From: Sedimentitalea arenosa
GTDB taxonomy: Bacteria; Pseudomonadota; Alphaproteobacteria; Rhodobacterales; Rhodobacteraceae
Direction of reading: 5' to 3'
Length of the DNA: 64,000 nucleotides
NCBI RefSeq assembly: GCF_016428585.1
Contig: NZ_JAELVR010000009.1
Coordinates: forward strand, 159,895 to 223,894
Numbering within the stretch: the stretch's first letter is position 1; each line of letters begins with the position of its first letter. The notes under the pieces were generated by a model. That model saw only the letters and a list, made by a program, of their open reading frames with translations, was not told where the DNA came from and did no database searches. The position numbers were made by a program, and so were the translations under genes. This document shows positions 19,253 through 27,861 of this stretch, in pieces.

Positions 19253-20029
19253 ATGCTGAAGTTCGACGAAGAAACGACACGACTCCTCGAAGTCGCCTAT
19301 CAGGGCGGTGACGTCAGCCGCCGCCGAAGACTGGCGTTGGATGCGTTGCACCTGTCAGAGGGAGATGTCGTCGCCGATATCGGATGCGGAAACGGGCTGC
19401 TGACTGAAGAGATCGCGCGCGCCGTCGGATCGTCGGGCCGGGTCGTCGGTATCGACCCCAGCGCGGATATGCGCGCGCCGGCCTCCCATCGGTGTGCGGC
19501 GTTTCCGACCGCCCGGGTTGTGGATGGTTCGGCGGATGCGCTCCCGTTTCAGAACGGTGAAGTGGACAAGGCCGTCGCGGTTCAAGTCCTTGAGTATCTT
19601 CCGGATATTCCGGCAGCGATTGCGGAGGTGCATCGCGTTCTTCGGACAGGCGGGCGGTTCGTCGCCATCGATGCCGGCTGCAAGACACTCGACTGGTTCT
19701 CCGAGGACGCAGACCGGATGCGCCGCGTTCAGGAGGCTTGGGATCATCACTATATCGAACCACGGGTTGCGGCGCTGTGGCCCCGGCTTGCGCGCAATGC
19801 CGGTTTCATCGCCGTCGACGTCGAGCCCTTGACCTTTTGCGACGTGACCCTGCGTCCTGACGGCATAGCGTTCATGCTCCTGAACCTGATGTCGAAATAC
19901 GCTTTGCAGAACGGCCACCTGAGCGCCGAAGAGACCGCGGCGTGGTTCGACGAGCAGATCGCGCTCGCAAGGCAAGGACGGTTCTTTTTTTCGCTGACGT
20001 TCTACCTGATGAGTGCAGTCAGGGCGTAG
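19253..20029 (+). CDS. Class I SAM-dependent methyltransferase
   Basis: A 258-residue methyltransferase of the Methyltransf_11/UbiE-like type. The SAM loop is [17 protein letters not shown], followed by [11 protein letters not shown], the acidic [10 protein letters not shown], and [15 protein letters not shown]. The C-terminal half is specific to this group and gives no substrate. Codon use looks somewhat less GC-rich than in its neighbours (many gtt, ctt, att codons), which could mean transfer. Starts 9 bp (ATG) and 48 bp upstream are also open; none has a strong ribosome site, so the start is uncertain. It is flanked by 3' 260 bp without a gene. Confidence 0.75.
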   Translation: MLKFDEETTRLLEVAYQGGDVSRRRRLALDALHLSEGDVVADIGCGNGLLTEEIARAVGSSGRVVGIDPSADMRAPASHRCAAFPTARVVDGSADALPFQNGEVDKAVAVQVLEYLPDIPAAIAEVHRVLRTGGRFVAIDAGCKTLDWFSEDADRMRRVQEAWDHHYIEPRVAALWPRLARNAGFIAVDVEPLTFCDVTLRPDGIAFMLLNLMSKYALQNGHLSAEETAAWFDEQIALARQGRFFFSLTFYLMSAVRA

Positions 20030-20289
20030 CCACCGAAACGCCACGTCCGCGTTTCCGGCACATCCGATCCCTTTCTACCGTGCCGTTTCTGGGAGGACCC
20101 GTTGGTGCGGGCGCGGCGAATGCACGGTCAGTTCGCAAATCGGGCACCATTGCCCAAGGCGACGATCTGAACCCCCAATTGGCCGGTGCAGCAATCCCCG
20201 GACATGGGAAAGCCACCCGCTTGGGTATTTTGAAGACGGAAGAACCGTGTTCCAGGACGTGTACAAATCGGAAGAAACCGGTCGTCTCG

Positions 20290-21453
20290 TCACGCCCAGC
20301 GGCCGGCAAAATCCTCGGGGATCAGCAGATGCTCGCGTCCGAGTTTCTGCACATCGGTGACCCCACAGAGACCCATCGACAGGTCCAGTTCGTTGTGGAT
20401 CACTTCCAGCGCCTTGGTCACGCCGGCCTCGCCCATCGCGCCGAGGCCGTAGACATAGGCGCGGCCGATATAGGTGCCCTTGGCCCCCATCGCGAGCGCC
20501 TTGAGCACGTCCTGGCCCGAGCGGATGCCGCTGTCCAGGTGCACCTCGATCTTGTCGCCGACGGCGTCGACGATCTCTTCCAGCACCCGGATCGAGCTGA
20601 GCGCGCCATCCAGTTGCCGGCCGCCATGGTTGGAGACGATGATCGCGTCGGCACCGACGTTCAGCGCCTCGCGCGCGTCGCGCACGTCGAGGATGCCCTT
20701 GATGATGAGCGGCCCGTCCCACATCTTGCGGAATTCGCGGATGCGGTCCCAGTCCAGCGCCTGGTCGAAGGATTCGTTGGTCCAGTTGCCCAGCGAGGAG
20801 GGATCCTTCACGCCCTTGGCATGGCCGACGATGTTGCCGAAGAAGCGCCGCTTGGTGCCCAGCATGCCAAGGCCCCACTGCACCTTGGTCATCATGTTGG
20901 CGACCGATTTGACGGTCAGTTTCGGCGGTGCGGACAGCCCGTTCTTGAGGTCCTTGTGGCGCTGGCCCAGCAGTTGCAGGTCGACCGTGATGACCGCGGC
21001 CGAGCACCTGGCGGCCTTGGCCCGGTCGAACAGGCGCTGCATGAAATCGTCGTCCTTGAGCGTATAGACCTGCAGCCAGAACGGCTTGGTCGTATGTTCG
21101 GCGACATCTTCGATCGAGCAGATCGACATGGTGGACAGCGTGAAGGGCACGCCGAATTTCTCGGCTGCCTTCGCTGCCTTGATCTCGCCATCGGCGCATT
21201 GCATGCCTGTCAGGCCGACAGGTGCAAGGGCCACGGGCATCGACACCTCCTGACCGATCATCCGGCTTTTGGTGCTGCGTCCCGTCATGTCGATGGCGAC
21301 CCGCTGGCGCAGGCGGATATCGGCGAAATCGCTGCTGTTGTCACGGAAGGTCTGCTCGGTCCAGCTGCCGCTTTCGGCGTAGTCGTAGAACATCTTGGGC
21401 ACCCGGCGACGGTAGATGCGCTTGAGGTCGTCGATATTGGTGATCACGGTCAT
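20290..21453 (-). CDS. lldD: FMN-dependent alpha-hydroxy-acid dehydrogenase (L-lactate dehydrogenase type)
   Basis: A 387-residue (beta/alpha)8 flavoenzyme that oxidises L-lactate or a related 2-hydroxy acid and feeds the respiratory chain. The FMN-binding APVGLTGMQ, LSTMSICSIEDVA, QVYTLKDD and the catalytic His in VSNHGGRQLDGA are all present, followed by HLDSGIRSGQDVLKALAMGA. The N-terminal YYDYAESG-like FYDYAESGSW is usual for LldD. Close relatives include mandelate and glycolate dehydrogenases, so lactate is the likeliest but not certain substrate. It lies 77 bp upstream of the hydratase, probably in the same unit. Confidence 0.88.
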   Translation of the reverse strand: MTVITNIDDLKRIYRRRVPKMFYDYAESGSWTEQTFRDNSSDFADIRLRQRVAIDMTGRSTKSRMIGQEVSMPVALAPVGLTGMQCADGEIKAAKAAEKFGVPFTLSTMSICSIEDVAEHTTKPFWLQVYTLKDDDFMQRLFDRAKAARCSAAVITVDLQLLGQRHKDLKNGLSAPPKLTVKSVANMMTKVQWGLGMLGTKRRFFGNIVGHAKGVKDPSSLGNWTNESFDQALDWDRIREFRKMWDGPLIIKGILDVRDAREALNVGADAIIVSNHGGRQLDGALSSIRVLEEIVDAVGDKIEVHLDSGIRSGQDVLKALAMGAKGTYIGRAYVYGLGAMGEAGVTKALEVIHNELDLSMGLCGVTDVQKLGREHLLIPEDFAGRWA

Positions 21454-21530
21454 GGTCGAAGGCTTTCCAATCAGAAGTCAGTGCAGAGTGCCAATTCGCC
21501 ACGGTGCGCGCAACATGACAGTTGTCGCGG

Positions 21531-22346
21531 TCAGCTTTCGACGAAGGTGACGGACAGGCCCGGAAGCACGACGCCGGAGATGTGCGTGCTCCAGGTTTCG
21601 CCCGCGTGGATCGGCACGGCATCCGTCAGGGTGCCGGTCGTCACGATGTCGCCCGCTGCAAGTGGCGAGGTGGTCGGAGAGGCGGCGAGTTCATCGAGCA
21701 GGAAGCGCAACGCCTGCAACGGCCCGCCAAGGACATCGCTGCCCCGGCCTTGCAAGGAGCAGTCGCCGCCGGTCAGCGTGATTTCGAGCTGCGAGAGCGC
21801 CGCGCCGTCGTCGTGCAGCAGCGGCGCCGCGTTCTGGAACGGGCCGTGCAAAAGGGCCGCGTGCAGCCCGAAGGCGGCGGCCGTGTCCGGGGCGCGAAAG
21901 CGCCAGCCGGGGAATGGCGAGAATACCAGTTCAAAGCCATGCGCGATGCCGCTGACGCAGGACGCGAGCTCGGCAAGATTCATCTGCGCGGTGGGGGTCG
22001 TCCCGAACCGGAAGACGATTTCCGGTTCGATTCTGAGTTCGGGCAGGTCCGGCAACGCGATGCTGCCGGTGCTGTCCGGAAGCTCGTGGACACCGGCGCG
22101 ATAAACCCAGCCCCAGATCGGGGCGTTGACGTTGTAGATGTCCCAGATCGTCCGGTTCGTGAAGCCGATCTTGCGACCGACCGGTTTCTCGCCACGCGCG
22201 AGGCGCATATCATGAAGATGCGCTGCGATCTCGTAACCGCGCGCGAGCGTCAGGTCGGACGCGCTGTCACTCAGCGGGGCGATCTGGCTGCCGGCGTCGA
22301 AAGCGTCAAGCAGCTGCCGCGCGGTGCCGGACGGGGCAGCACTCAT
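21531..22346 (-). CDS. 2-keto-4-pentenoate hydratase/fumarylacetoacetase-family protein
   Basis: A 271-residue protein of the hydratase/decarboxylase side of the FAH superfamily (MhpD/DmpE/XylI-like). Visible marks are [28 protein letters not shown] (the metal-binding Glu pair), [11 protein letters not shown] and the final [18 protein letters not shown]. Family members hydrate or decarboxylate 2-keto-4-enoic acids. The ATG overlaps the trpA stop (ATGA), so the gene is translationally coupled to trpA, an odd partner. No other aromatic-degradation gene is nearby. Confidence 0.83.
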   Translation of the reverse strand: MSAAPSGTARQLLDAFDAGSQIAPLSDSASDLTLARGYEIAAHLHDMRLARGEKPVGRKIGFTNRTIWDIYNVNAPIWGWVYRAGVHELPDSTGSIALPDLPELRIEPEIVFRFGTTPTAQMNLAELASCVSGIAHGFELVFSPFPGWRFRAPDTAAAFGLHAALLHGPFQNAAPLLHDDGAALSQLEITLTGGDCSLQGRGSDVLGGPLQALRFLLDELAASPTTSPLAAGDIVTTGTLTDAVPIHAGETWSTHISGVVLPGLSVTFVES

Positions 22347-23134
22347 GCGGAATGGGCGCCGTCCGCGAGGCTCTTGACGAAGCGGAGCACCTCTTCGGGC
22401 GACTTGCCGGCCGCGATCTGGCCGACGATGGCGGAGCCGACCACGGCGCCGTCCGCGACGCTTGCGATGGCGCGGGATTTCTCGGGCGTGTTGATGCCGA
22501 AGCCGACGATGATCGGCAGGTCGGTCTGGGCCTTGATGCGCGCGACCTCGGGTCCGACATCGTCGGCGACGGCCTCGGCCGCGCCGGTTATGCCGGTGAT
22601 CGAAACGTAGTAGACGAAGCCCGACGTGTTGGTCAGCACCTTCGGCAGGCGCTTGTCGTCCGTCGTGGGGGTGGCCAGACGGATGAAGTTCAACCCTGCC
22701 GCCTGCGCCGGCAGGCAGAGTTCGGCGTCTTCCTCGGGAGGCAGGTCGACCACGATCAGCCCGTCGATCCCGGCGGCCTTGGCATCTTCGAGGAAACGGT
22801 CGACGCCACGGCTGTAGATCGGATTGTAGTATCCCATCAGCACGATCGGGGTGGTGTCGTCGCCCTTTCGGAACTCGGTGGCGAGTTCGAGCGTGCGCGC
22901 CAGGGTCATTCCGGCCTCGAGCGCGCGCTGCCCGGCGAGCTGGATCGTCGGGCCGTCGGCCATCGGGTCGGTGAAGGGCAGACCGAGTTCGATGATGTCG
23001 ACACCGGCGGCGGGCAGGCCTTTCACGATGGCGAGGGAGGTGTCGTAGTCCGGATCGCCCGCCATGACATAGGAGACGAAGGCCTTGCGACCGTCGGCGG
23101 CGAGCGCGGCGAATTTGGCGTCGATACGAGACAT
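22343..23134 (-). CDS. trpA: Tryptophan synthase alpha chain
   Basis: Cleaves indole-3-glycerol phosphate to indole and G3P. The 263-residue (beta/alpha)8 protein has the catalytic Glu49 in [12 protein letters not shown] and Asp60 in PMADGP, then [37 protein letters not shown], and the phosphate-binding GFGINTPEK and [11 protein letters not shown]. The chosen ATG gives [11 protein letters not shown], the standard opening, with a GGAAAC upstream; a longer frame has an unlikely start. The downstream hydratase gene overlaps its stop. Confidence 0.96.
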   Translation of the reverse strand: MSRIDAKFAALAADGRKAFVSYVMAGDPDYDTSLAIVKGLPAAGVDIIELGLPFTDPMADGPTIQLAGQRALEAGMTLARTLELATEFRKGDDTTPIVLMGYYNPIYSRGVDRFLEDAKAAGIDGLIVVDLPPEEDAELCLPAQAAGLNFIRLATPTTDDKRLPKVLTNTSGFVYYVSITGITGAAEAVADDVGPEVARIKAQTDLPIIVGFGINTPEKSRAIASVADGAVVGSAIVGQIAAGKSPEEVLRFVKSLADGAHSA

Positions 23135-23221
23135 GTTGGGGTTTCCTTCTGGCTGCGACCTGCCATGCCAAAAGCGCGACGGGAAATCAATGCGCCACGT
23201 GGGCGGAACGATCGCAAGGCA

Positions 23222-23269
23222 GGCCGGGGCTCTGCCCCGGACCCCGGAGTATTTGGACAAAGATGAAGC
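23222..23269 (+). repeat. Intergenic repeat element, copy 1
   Basis: A small hairpin (GGCCGGGGC TCT GCCCCGG) is followed by CCCCGGAGTATTTGGAC and then AAAGATGAAGC. A second copy, on the other strand, lies at 42779-42802 with 22 of 24 bases identical in the core. This TATTTGG...GATGAAG element recurs in intergenic spaces of many Rhodobacteraceae, from my memory of those genomes. It lies between trpA and ychF and codes for nothing. Confidence 0.6.
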
Positions 23270-23340
23270 ACCGGCGAGTCCGGCTTGCACGGGGCGGCAT
23301 CGGCAACTAGAAGCGGCGCGAACTCTGATCGGAGGCCGGC

Positions 23341-24438
23341 ATGGGCTTTAAAATGGGAATCGTGGGGTTGCCCAACGTGGGCAAGTCCACTCTCTTCAAC
23401 GCGCTGACGCGGACCGCCGCGGCGCAGGCGGCGAACTTCCCCTTCTGCACCATCGAACCCAACGTGGGCGAGGTTGCCGTGCCGGATGCGCGGCTGGACA
23501 AGCTGGCCGGGATCGCCGGGTCGCGGCAGATCATCCCGACGCGGATGACCTTCGTCGATATCGCCGGACTTGTCCGGGGGGCTTCGAAGGGGGAAGGGTT
23601 GGGCAACCAGTTCCTTGCCAATATCCGGGAGGTCGACGCGATCGCCCATGTGCTGCGCTGCTTCGAGGATGGTGACGTGACCCATGTGGAGGGCCGGGTG
23701 GATCCGGTCGCCGATGCCGATACGATCGAGACCGAGTTGATGTTGGCGGATATCGAGAGCATCGAGAAGCGCCTGCAAGGGCTGGTGCGCAAGGTGCGTG
23801 GCGGCGACAAGGAGGCGGTGCAGCAGGAGCGGTTGCTGAAGCAGGCATTGGAGATGCTGGAGGAGGGACGCCCGGCGCGTCTGGTTCAGGTGGATGCCGA
23901 GGATGCGAAGGCCTGGAAGATGCTGCAACTGTTGACGACCAAGCCGGTTCTCTACGTGTGCAACGTGGCCGAAGAGGACGCGGCGAACGGCAACGCGCAT
24001 TCGGCGCGGGTGGCGCAGATGGCGGCCGACCAGGGCAATGCACATGTGATCATCAGCGCGCGGATCGAGGAAGAGATCAGCCAGCTCGAGCCGGAGGAGG
24101 CGGAGATGTTCCTGGCGGAGATGGGGTTGGAGGAAGCCGGGCTCGACCGGCTGATCCGCGCCGGGTACGAATTGCTGCACCTTGAGACGTATTTCACGGT
24201 CGGTCCGAAGGAAGCGCGGGCCTGGACGATTCGCACCGGCACCTCGGCGCCGAAGGCGGCGGGTGTGATCCATGGCGATTTCGAGCGCGGCTTCATCCGG
24301 GCGGAGACCATCGCCTATGACGATTTCGTCGCCTGCGGGGGCGAGCAGGGCGCCAAGGAAGCGGGCAAGATGCGGGCCGAAGGCAAGGGATATGTGGTGA
24401 AGGACGGGGATGTGTTGCATTTCCTGTTCAACACCTGA
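23341..24438 (+). CDS. ychF: Redox-regulated ATPase/GTPase YchF (OLA1 family)
   Basis: A universally conserved P-loop protein that binds ATP in its best-studied forms and associates with ribosomes. It has 365 residues. The G1 loop is [15 protein letters not shown], the G3 is [17 protein letters not shown] (YchF-specific), and the NKXD position is replaced as NVAEED, the mark of this family. The C-terminal TGS-like domain ends [19 protein letters not shown] and [11 protein letters not shown]. The ATG follows GATCGGAGGCCGGC. It stands alone. Confidence 0.97.
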   Translation: MGFKMGIVGLPNVGKSTLFNALTRTAAAQAANFPFCTIEPNVGEVAVPDARLDKLAGIAGSRQIIPTRMTFVDIAGLVRGASKGEGLGNQFLANIREVDAIAHVLRCFEDGDVTHVEGRVDPVADADTIETELMLADIESIEKRLQGLVRKVRGGDKEAVQQERLLKQALEMLEEGRPARLVQVDAEDAKAWKMLQLLTTKPVLYVCNVAEEDAANGNAHSARVAQMAADQGNAHVIISARIEEEISQLEPEEAEMFLAEMGLEEAGLDRLIRAGYELLHLETYFTVGPKEARAWTIRTGTSAPKAAGVIHGDFERGFIRAETIAYDDFVACGGEQGAKEAGKMRAEGKGYVVKDGDVLHFLFNT

Positions 24439-24602
24439 TCGCTGCGCGCTTCTGGAGTATGCGCTGAAATCCGCCGAAACCTGCCTTGCCGTCGCGTCTG
24501 GCCGCGGGCCGTATCCGTCGCACATGGCGCGATTTTTCCAATTTAATCAGATTTTTAGGGAGAACTCTCTTGACTGGAGGGTAACGCGGCTTCACGCGCA
24601 CG

Positions 24603-24628
24603 TTAAGTGCCTGTTAAGGTTTTGTTAA
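24603..24628 (+). promoter_or_regulatory. Tandem CtrA-type site: three TTAA half-sites spaced by 7 bp
   Basis: TTAA (24603-24606), 7 bp, TTAA (24614-24617), 7 bp, TTAA (24625-24628): two overlapping perfect matches to the CtrA consensus TTAA-N7-TTAA, phased 11 bp apart on one DNA face. The third half-site overlaps a candidate -35, with TAGACC (24647-24652) 17 bp further as -10, the layout seen at CtrA-activated promoters. The start codon is 70 bp downstream. Confidence 0.7.
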
Positions 24629-24698
24629 TAGAAAGAGAACATCACCTAGACCGGGGAGAGGCACACAGATCAAAGGCGAATCGTGCCCGGATGAAATT

Positions 24699-25061
24699 AT
24701 GAATGTGCTCATTGTAGAAAGCAGGCCTGAACTCGGTACTCTGTGGCAGCGCCACCTCGTGCGCCAGGGGGCCGATGTCACCCTCGTCCACAGCCAGGAA
24801 GCGGCGATCATGGCTCTCTATTCCGAGAGTTTCGAGATCATCGTTCTCGATCTCGTTCTGGAACGCGGAAGCGCCTTGGCGGTTGCTGACTTCGCCAGCT
24901 ACCGCCGCCCCGAGGCGCGGGTGATCTTCGTCACGAACACCAGCTTCTTCTCCGACGGATCCATCTTCGCGCATTCACCGAATGCCTGTGCCTATCTGCA
25001 GAGCGAAACGCCGCCCGAGGATCTGGCCGCTATGGTGGAACACTACGCGGCGCTGCGCTGA
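24699..25061 (+). CDS. Stand-alone receiver-domain protein, partly degenerate
   Basis: A 120-residue single-domain receiver (CheY/DivK size) with no output domain. The phospho-acceptor D51 is kept in IIVLDLVLERG and a Thr/Ser switch pair in IFVTNTS. The usual acidic pair at strand 1 is reduced to one Glu (VLIVESRPEL). The conserved Lys near strand 5 is missing: the segment reads AYLQSETPPEDL where KP is expected. Phosphorylation may still occur, but the active state would differ. The gene sits behind a strong CtrA-type promoter, so a role in motility or the CtrA phosphorelay is possible. It converges with, and overlaps by 19 bp, the next gene. Confidence 0.8.
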   Translation: MNVLIVESRPELGTLWQRHLVRQGADVTLVHSQEAAIMALYSESFEIIVLDLVLERGSALAVADFASYRRPEARVIFVTNTSFFSDGSIFAHSPNACAYLQSETPPEDLAAMVEHYAALR

Positions 25062-26032
25062 TCGCGCTTGTGCGGCGCGGTCCAGTCGGGCCTTGGGTTG
25101 ATCGGGATGATCCGATGCGGATTAATGCTGTCGTGGCTGTAGTGATAGTGGCGCACGATATGGTTCATGTCGACCGTTTCGGCCACGCCCGGCCACTGGT
25201 ATAGTTCCCGCGTATAGCCCCAGAGATTGGGGTAGTCGACCAACCGGTTCCGGTTGCATTTGAAATGCGTGTGATAGACCGCGTCGAACCGCAACAGCGT
25301 GGTGAAGAGCCTCCAGTCGGCCTCTGTGATCCTGTCGCCGGCGAGGTATCGGTGATGGGAGAGCCGCTCCTCCAGCCAGTCGAGCGATTGGAACAGCTCG
25401 ATGGCCGCTTCGTCATAGGCCTCCTGCGTGGTTGCGAACCCGGCCTTGTAGACGCCGTTGTTGACGGTGTCGTAAACCCGCGCGTTGACCGTCTCGATCT
25501 CTTCCCGGAGGGCTTTCGGCCAGTAGTCATCGGTGTTGCCCGTCAGGTCGTCGAAGGCTGAATTGAACATGCGGATGATCTCGGCGCTTTCATTGGACAC
25601 GATCGTTTGAGTCTGCTTGTCCCAGAGGATCGGAACGGTCACGCGGCCTGAATAGCTCGGATCGGCGCGGGTGTAGATCTGGTGTGCGAACTCGGCCCCG
25701 AACAGCGGATCGCCCGTGGCGCCGTCGAAATCCGTGCGGAAGGTCCATCCGTCATCCAGCATGTCCGGATGGACGACAGAAACGTCGATGTGATCGTCGA
25801 GCGCCTTGAGCTTGCGGAAGATCAGGCTGCGATGCGCCCAGGGGCAGGCGAGGCTGACATAGAGATGGTAGCGCCCCGAATCGGGGGTGAAGCCACCGGA
25901 GCCCGTCGGCCCCTCTGCGCCGTCCGGCGTGATCCAGTTGCGGAACCGGGACTCGGACCGTTCGAATTTACCGCCGGTCTTGTCGGTGTCGTACCACTGG
26001 TCTTTCCAGACGCCATCCACGAGCAGTCCCAT
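25043..26032 (-). CDS. Glutathionyl-hydroquinone reductase (YqjG/ECM4 type)
   Basis: A 329-residue Xi-class glutathione transferase that reduces glutathionyl-quinones to hydroquinones. The catalytic Cys is in LYVSLACPWAHRSLI; other marks are SVVHPDMLDDGW, VPILWDKQTQTIVSNESAEII and the C-terminal YPNLWGYTRELYQ and HIVRHYHYSHDSINP. A clear AAGGAGG site lies 7 bp before the ATG, which decides the start over an upstream in-frame one. It is likely a stand-alone detoxification gene. Confidence 0.92.
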   Translation of the reverse strand: MGLLVDGVWKDQWYDTDKTGGKFERSESRFRNWITPDGAEGPTGSGGFTPDSGRYHLYVSLACPWAHRSLIFRKLKALDDHIDVSVVHPDMLDDGWTFRTDFDGATGDPLFGAEFAHQIYTRADPSYSGRVTVPILWDKQTQTIVSNESAEIIRMFNSAFDDLTGNTDDYWPKALREEIETVNARVYDTVNNGVYKAGFATTQEAYDEAAIELFQSLDWLEERLSHHRYLAGDRITEADWRLFTTLLRFDAVYHTHFKCNRNRLVDYPNLWGYTRELYQWPGVAETVDMNHIVRHYHYSHDSINPHRIIPINPRPDWTAPHKRDQRSAA

Positions 26033-26242
26033 CGCTTCATCCTCCTTGGTTTCATGGCCCAAGCTAGGTCTTTCGGGCGCTCCTTCCCAGAGCCGTGCCT
26101 GCGCATCCAACGTGCGGCATCGCACATGCCGCGTCGCATCGCGACAACGATCACGCCCGACGACACTGCGTTACCGAAAGTTCACTTGATTTTGGGCGAC
26201 AAGATGACAGCCTGTGATCGCCGCCTTGGGGAGGGATGGAAC

Positions 26243-26593
26243 ATGTCGACCTATATCAGCGATGACATTCGTATCGAATTGAATGCCGCCCGGATCGAGG
26301 GTCTGAAGAAGCTGAGCCGATTGCGGGTGCATGTCGGCGACGATCGCTATACCGTGCTCAGGATGTGGCGCGGCGGGTTCTCGGTCGAGGCCGATACGGT
26401 TCCACCGCTGCGCGGGCTGGTCGATCTCTACGACGGCGAACGCCACCTGTGCCAATGCCTGATCATCGGATCCGAGCCGGAAGCCGGAGAACGGAGCTAC
26501 GAGTTCAAGCGCAACACCGCCGCAAGCGACCGCGCCCCGCTCGACCATTTTCGCGAGGTCGACGCGCCGGTGGGGCTGCTGCCCCACTCCTGA
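26243..26593 (+). CDS. Hypothetical protein, about 116 residues
   Basis: I do not recognise this protein. It is soluble, with an N-terminal amphipathic part (SDDIRIELNAARIEGLKKL) and a central beta-rich part (RYTVLRMWRGGFSVEADTVP, GLVDLYDGERHLCQCLII). The second part weakly resembles a PilZ-like barrel, but no RxxxR motif is clear. The ATG follows GGGAGGGATGGAAC. It ends one base before the stop of the patB gene, which runs in the opposite direction. Coding quality and ribosome site support it as real. Confidence 0.65.
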   Translation: MSTYISDDIRIELNAARIEGLKKLSRLRVHVGDDRYTVLRMWRGGFSVEADTVPPLRGLVDLYDGERHLCQCLIIGSEPEAGERSYEFKRNTAASDRAPLDHFREVDAPVGLLPHS

Positions 26594-27766
26594 TCACTGC
26601 AGATCGGCGAAGGCGGCCTTGATCCGTGCACAGGCTTCCTCGAGCCGGTAGCGCTGTGTGGCCAGGTTGAAGCGTTCGAAATGCGCGCCGCCGGTTCCGA
26701 AGCCGGGGCCGGGCGAGGAAGCGATGCGAGCATCGTCGCGCAGGCGCGCGGTCACCTCGTCATGGCTCATGCCGGTGCCCGAGAAGTCGACCCAGGCCAG
26801 GTAGGTGGATTGCAGCGGCATCGACCAGAGGCCGGGGATCGCGTTGATCGTCGCATCGAACAGGGCCCGGTTGCTGTCGAGATGCTGCATCTGGGCACCG
26901 ACCCATGCGGCGCCTTCCGGTGAATAGGCGGCCGTGATCATCCGGATCGCCAGCGCACCGGGGCCGTAATCCAGCGTGTTCAGCCGCTGCTTCATTGCGG
27001 CGCGGAGCGTGGCGTCGGGGATGATCATGTTGCCGGTGCGCTGCCCGGCGATGTTGAACGTCTTGGACGCGGCGGTCAGCGTGACCGTGCGATGGCGCGC
27101 TTCCGGGGCCGCGACATCCATCGGAATGAAACGGTTGCCGGGATAGATCAGGTCGTGGTGGATTTCGTCTGAAACAAGCGTCAGGTCGTTGCGTTCGGCG
27201 AACTCGGCGACCGCGCGCAACTCATCGGGCGTCCACAGGCGTCCCGACGGGTTTTGCGGCGAACACCAGATCAGCATCGTTTCGGCACCGGTCAGGCGGC
27301 TCTGCGCGTCGTCGAGGTCCAGCGTGTAAGTGTCGCCGTCGCGCACCAGCGGGCATTCCAGAACCTTGCGGCCGGTCTTGTTAATCTTCTTGGCGAATTC
27401 GTGATAGACCGGTGGGAAGATGACCACGCTGTCGCCTGGATCCGTCCAGACGTCGAGACACAACGCGATTGCATTGCCCAGCCCTTGCGATGTCAGGACC
27501 CAGTCCGTGTCGATGGTCCAGTCGTGGCGGGTCTTCATCCACCACTGGATGGCCTCGAAATAGGCAGGGTATTCCCAGGAATAGCCGAAAACCCCGTGAT
27601 CTACCGCTTCGCGCAGCGCTGCGATCACGCAGGGGGCGGTGGCGTAGTCGGAATCGGCCGTCCACATCGCCAGCCCGTCGTCGGGAGAAACACCGAACAG
27701 GCTCTCCATCTTGTCCCACTTGCTGCTGTGGGTGCCGCGCCGGTCGATCGGGTCATCGAAATTCAT
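26594..27766 (-). CDS. patB: PLP-dependent C-S lyase/aminotransferase (PatB/MalY)
   Basis: A 390-residue class I aminotransferase-fold enzyme of the PatB/MalY group, which usually act as cystathionine beta-lyases (cysteine-S-conjugate lyases). The opening FDDPIDRRGTHSSKWDKM is highly typical, then LPMWTADSDY-like LAMWTADSDY, and the PLP lysine in TLTAASKTFNIAGQRTGN. The substrate may be cystathionine, releasing homocysteine, or another C-S compound. It is divergent from the def cluster. Confidence 0.88.
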   Translation of the reverse strand: MNFDDPIDRRGTHSSKWDKMESLFGVSPDDGLAMWTADSDYATAPCVIAALREAVDHGVFGYSWEYPAYFEAIQWWMKTRHDWTIDTDWVLTSQGLGNAIALCLDVWTDPGDSVVIFPPVYHEFAKKINKTGRKVLECPLVRDGDTYTLDLDDAQSRLTGAETMLIWCSPQNPSGRLWTPDELRAVAEFAERNDLTLVSDEIHHDLIYPGNRFIPMDVAAPEARHRTVTLTAASKTFNIAGQRTGNMIIPDATLRAAMKQRLNTLDYGPGALAIRMITAAYSPEGAAWVGAQMQHLDSNRALFDATINAIPGLWSMPLQSTYLAWVDFSGTGMSHDEVTARLRDDARIASSPGPGFGTGGAHFERFNLATQRYRLEEACARIKAAFADLQ

Positions 27767-27825
27767 TTCGGTCTCCTGTTTTCGCGCGCAAAGCTAGCCG
27801 GAAACGCGACAGGTGCAAGGGGGCG

Positions 27826-27854
27826 TTGCGATGGGGCGACCGATCGCCTAAATG
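27826..27854 (+). promoter_or_regulatory. Candidate promoter of the def-fmt operon
   Basis: TTGCGA (-35, 27826-27831), a 17-bp spacer and TAAATG (-10, 27849-27854). The transcription start expected about 7 bp later is almost at the def ATG, which has no ribosome site before it, so the mRNA may be leaderless. The -10 match is moderate. Confidence 0.4.
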
Positions 27855-27861
27855 ACACGCC

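Noticed and set aside
20030..20289. Gene-free 260-bp stretch with TTGGGTATTTTGAAGACGG at 20221, slightly like the repeat element
   Set aside because: The match to the repeat core is too weak, and no RNA gene or ORF could be supported.
24543..24557. TTAA-N7-TTTA, a near-match to the CtrA site
   Set aside because: The second half-site has one mismatch and the spot is too far from the better triple site's promoter; not counted.
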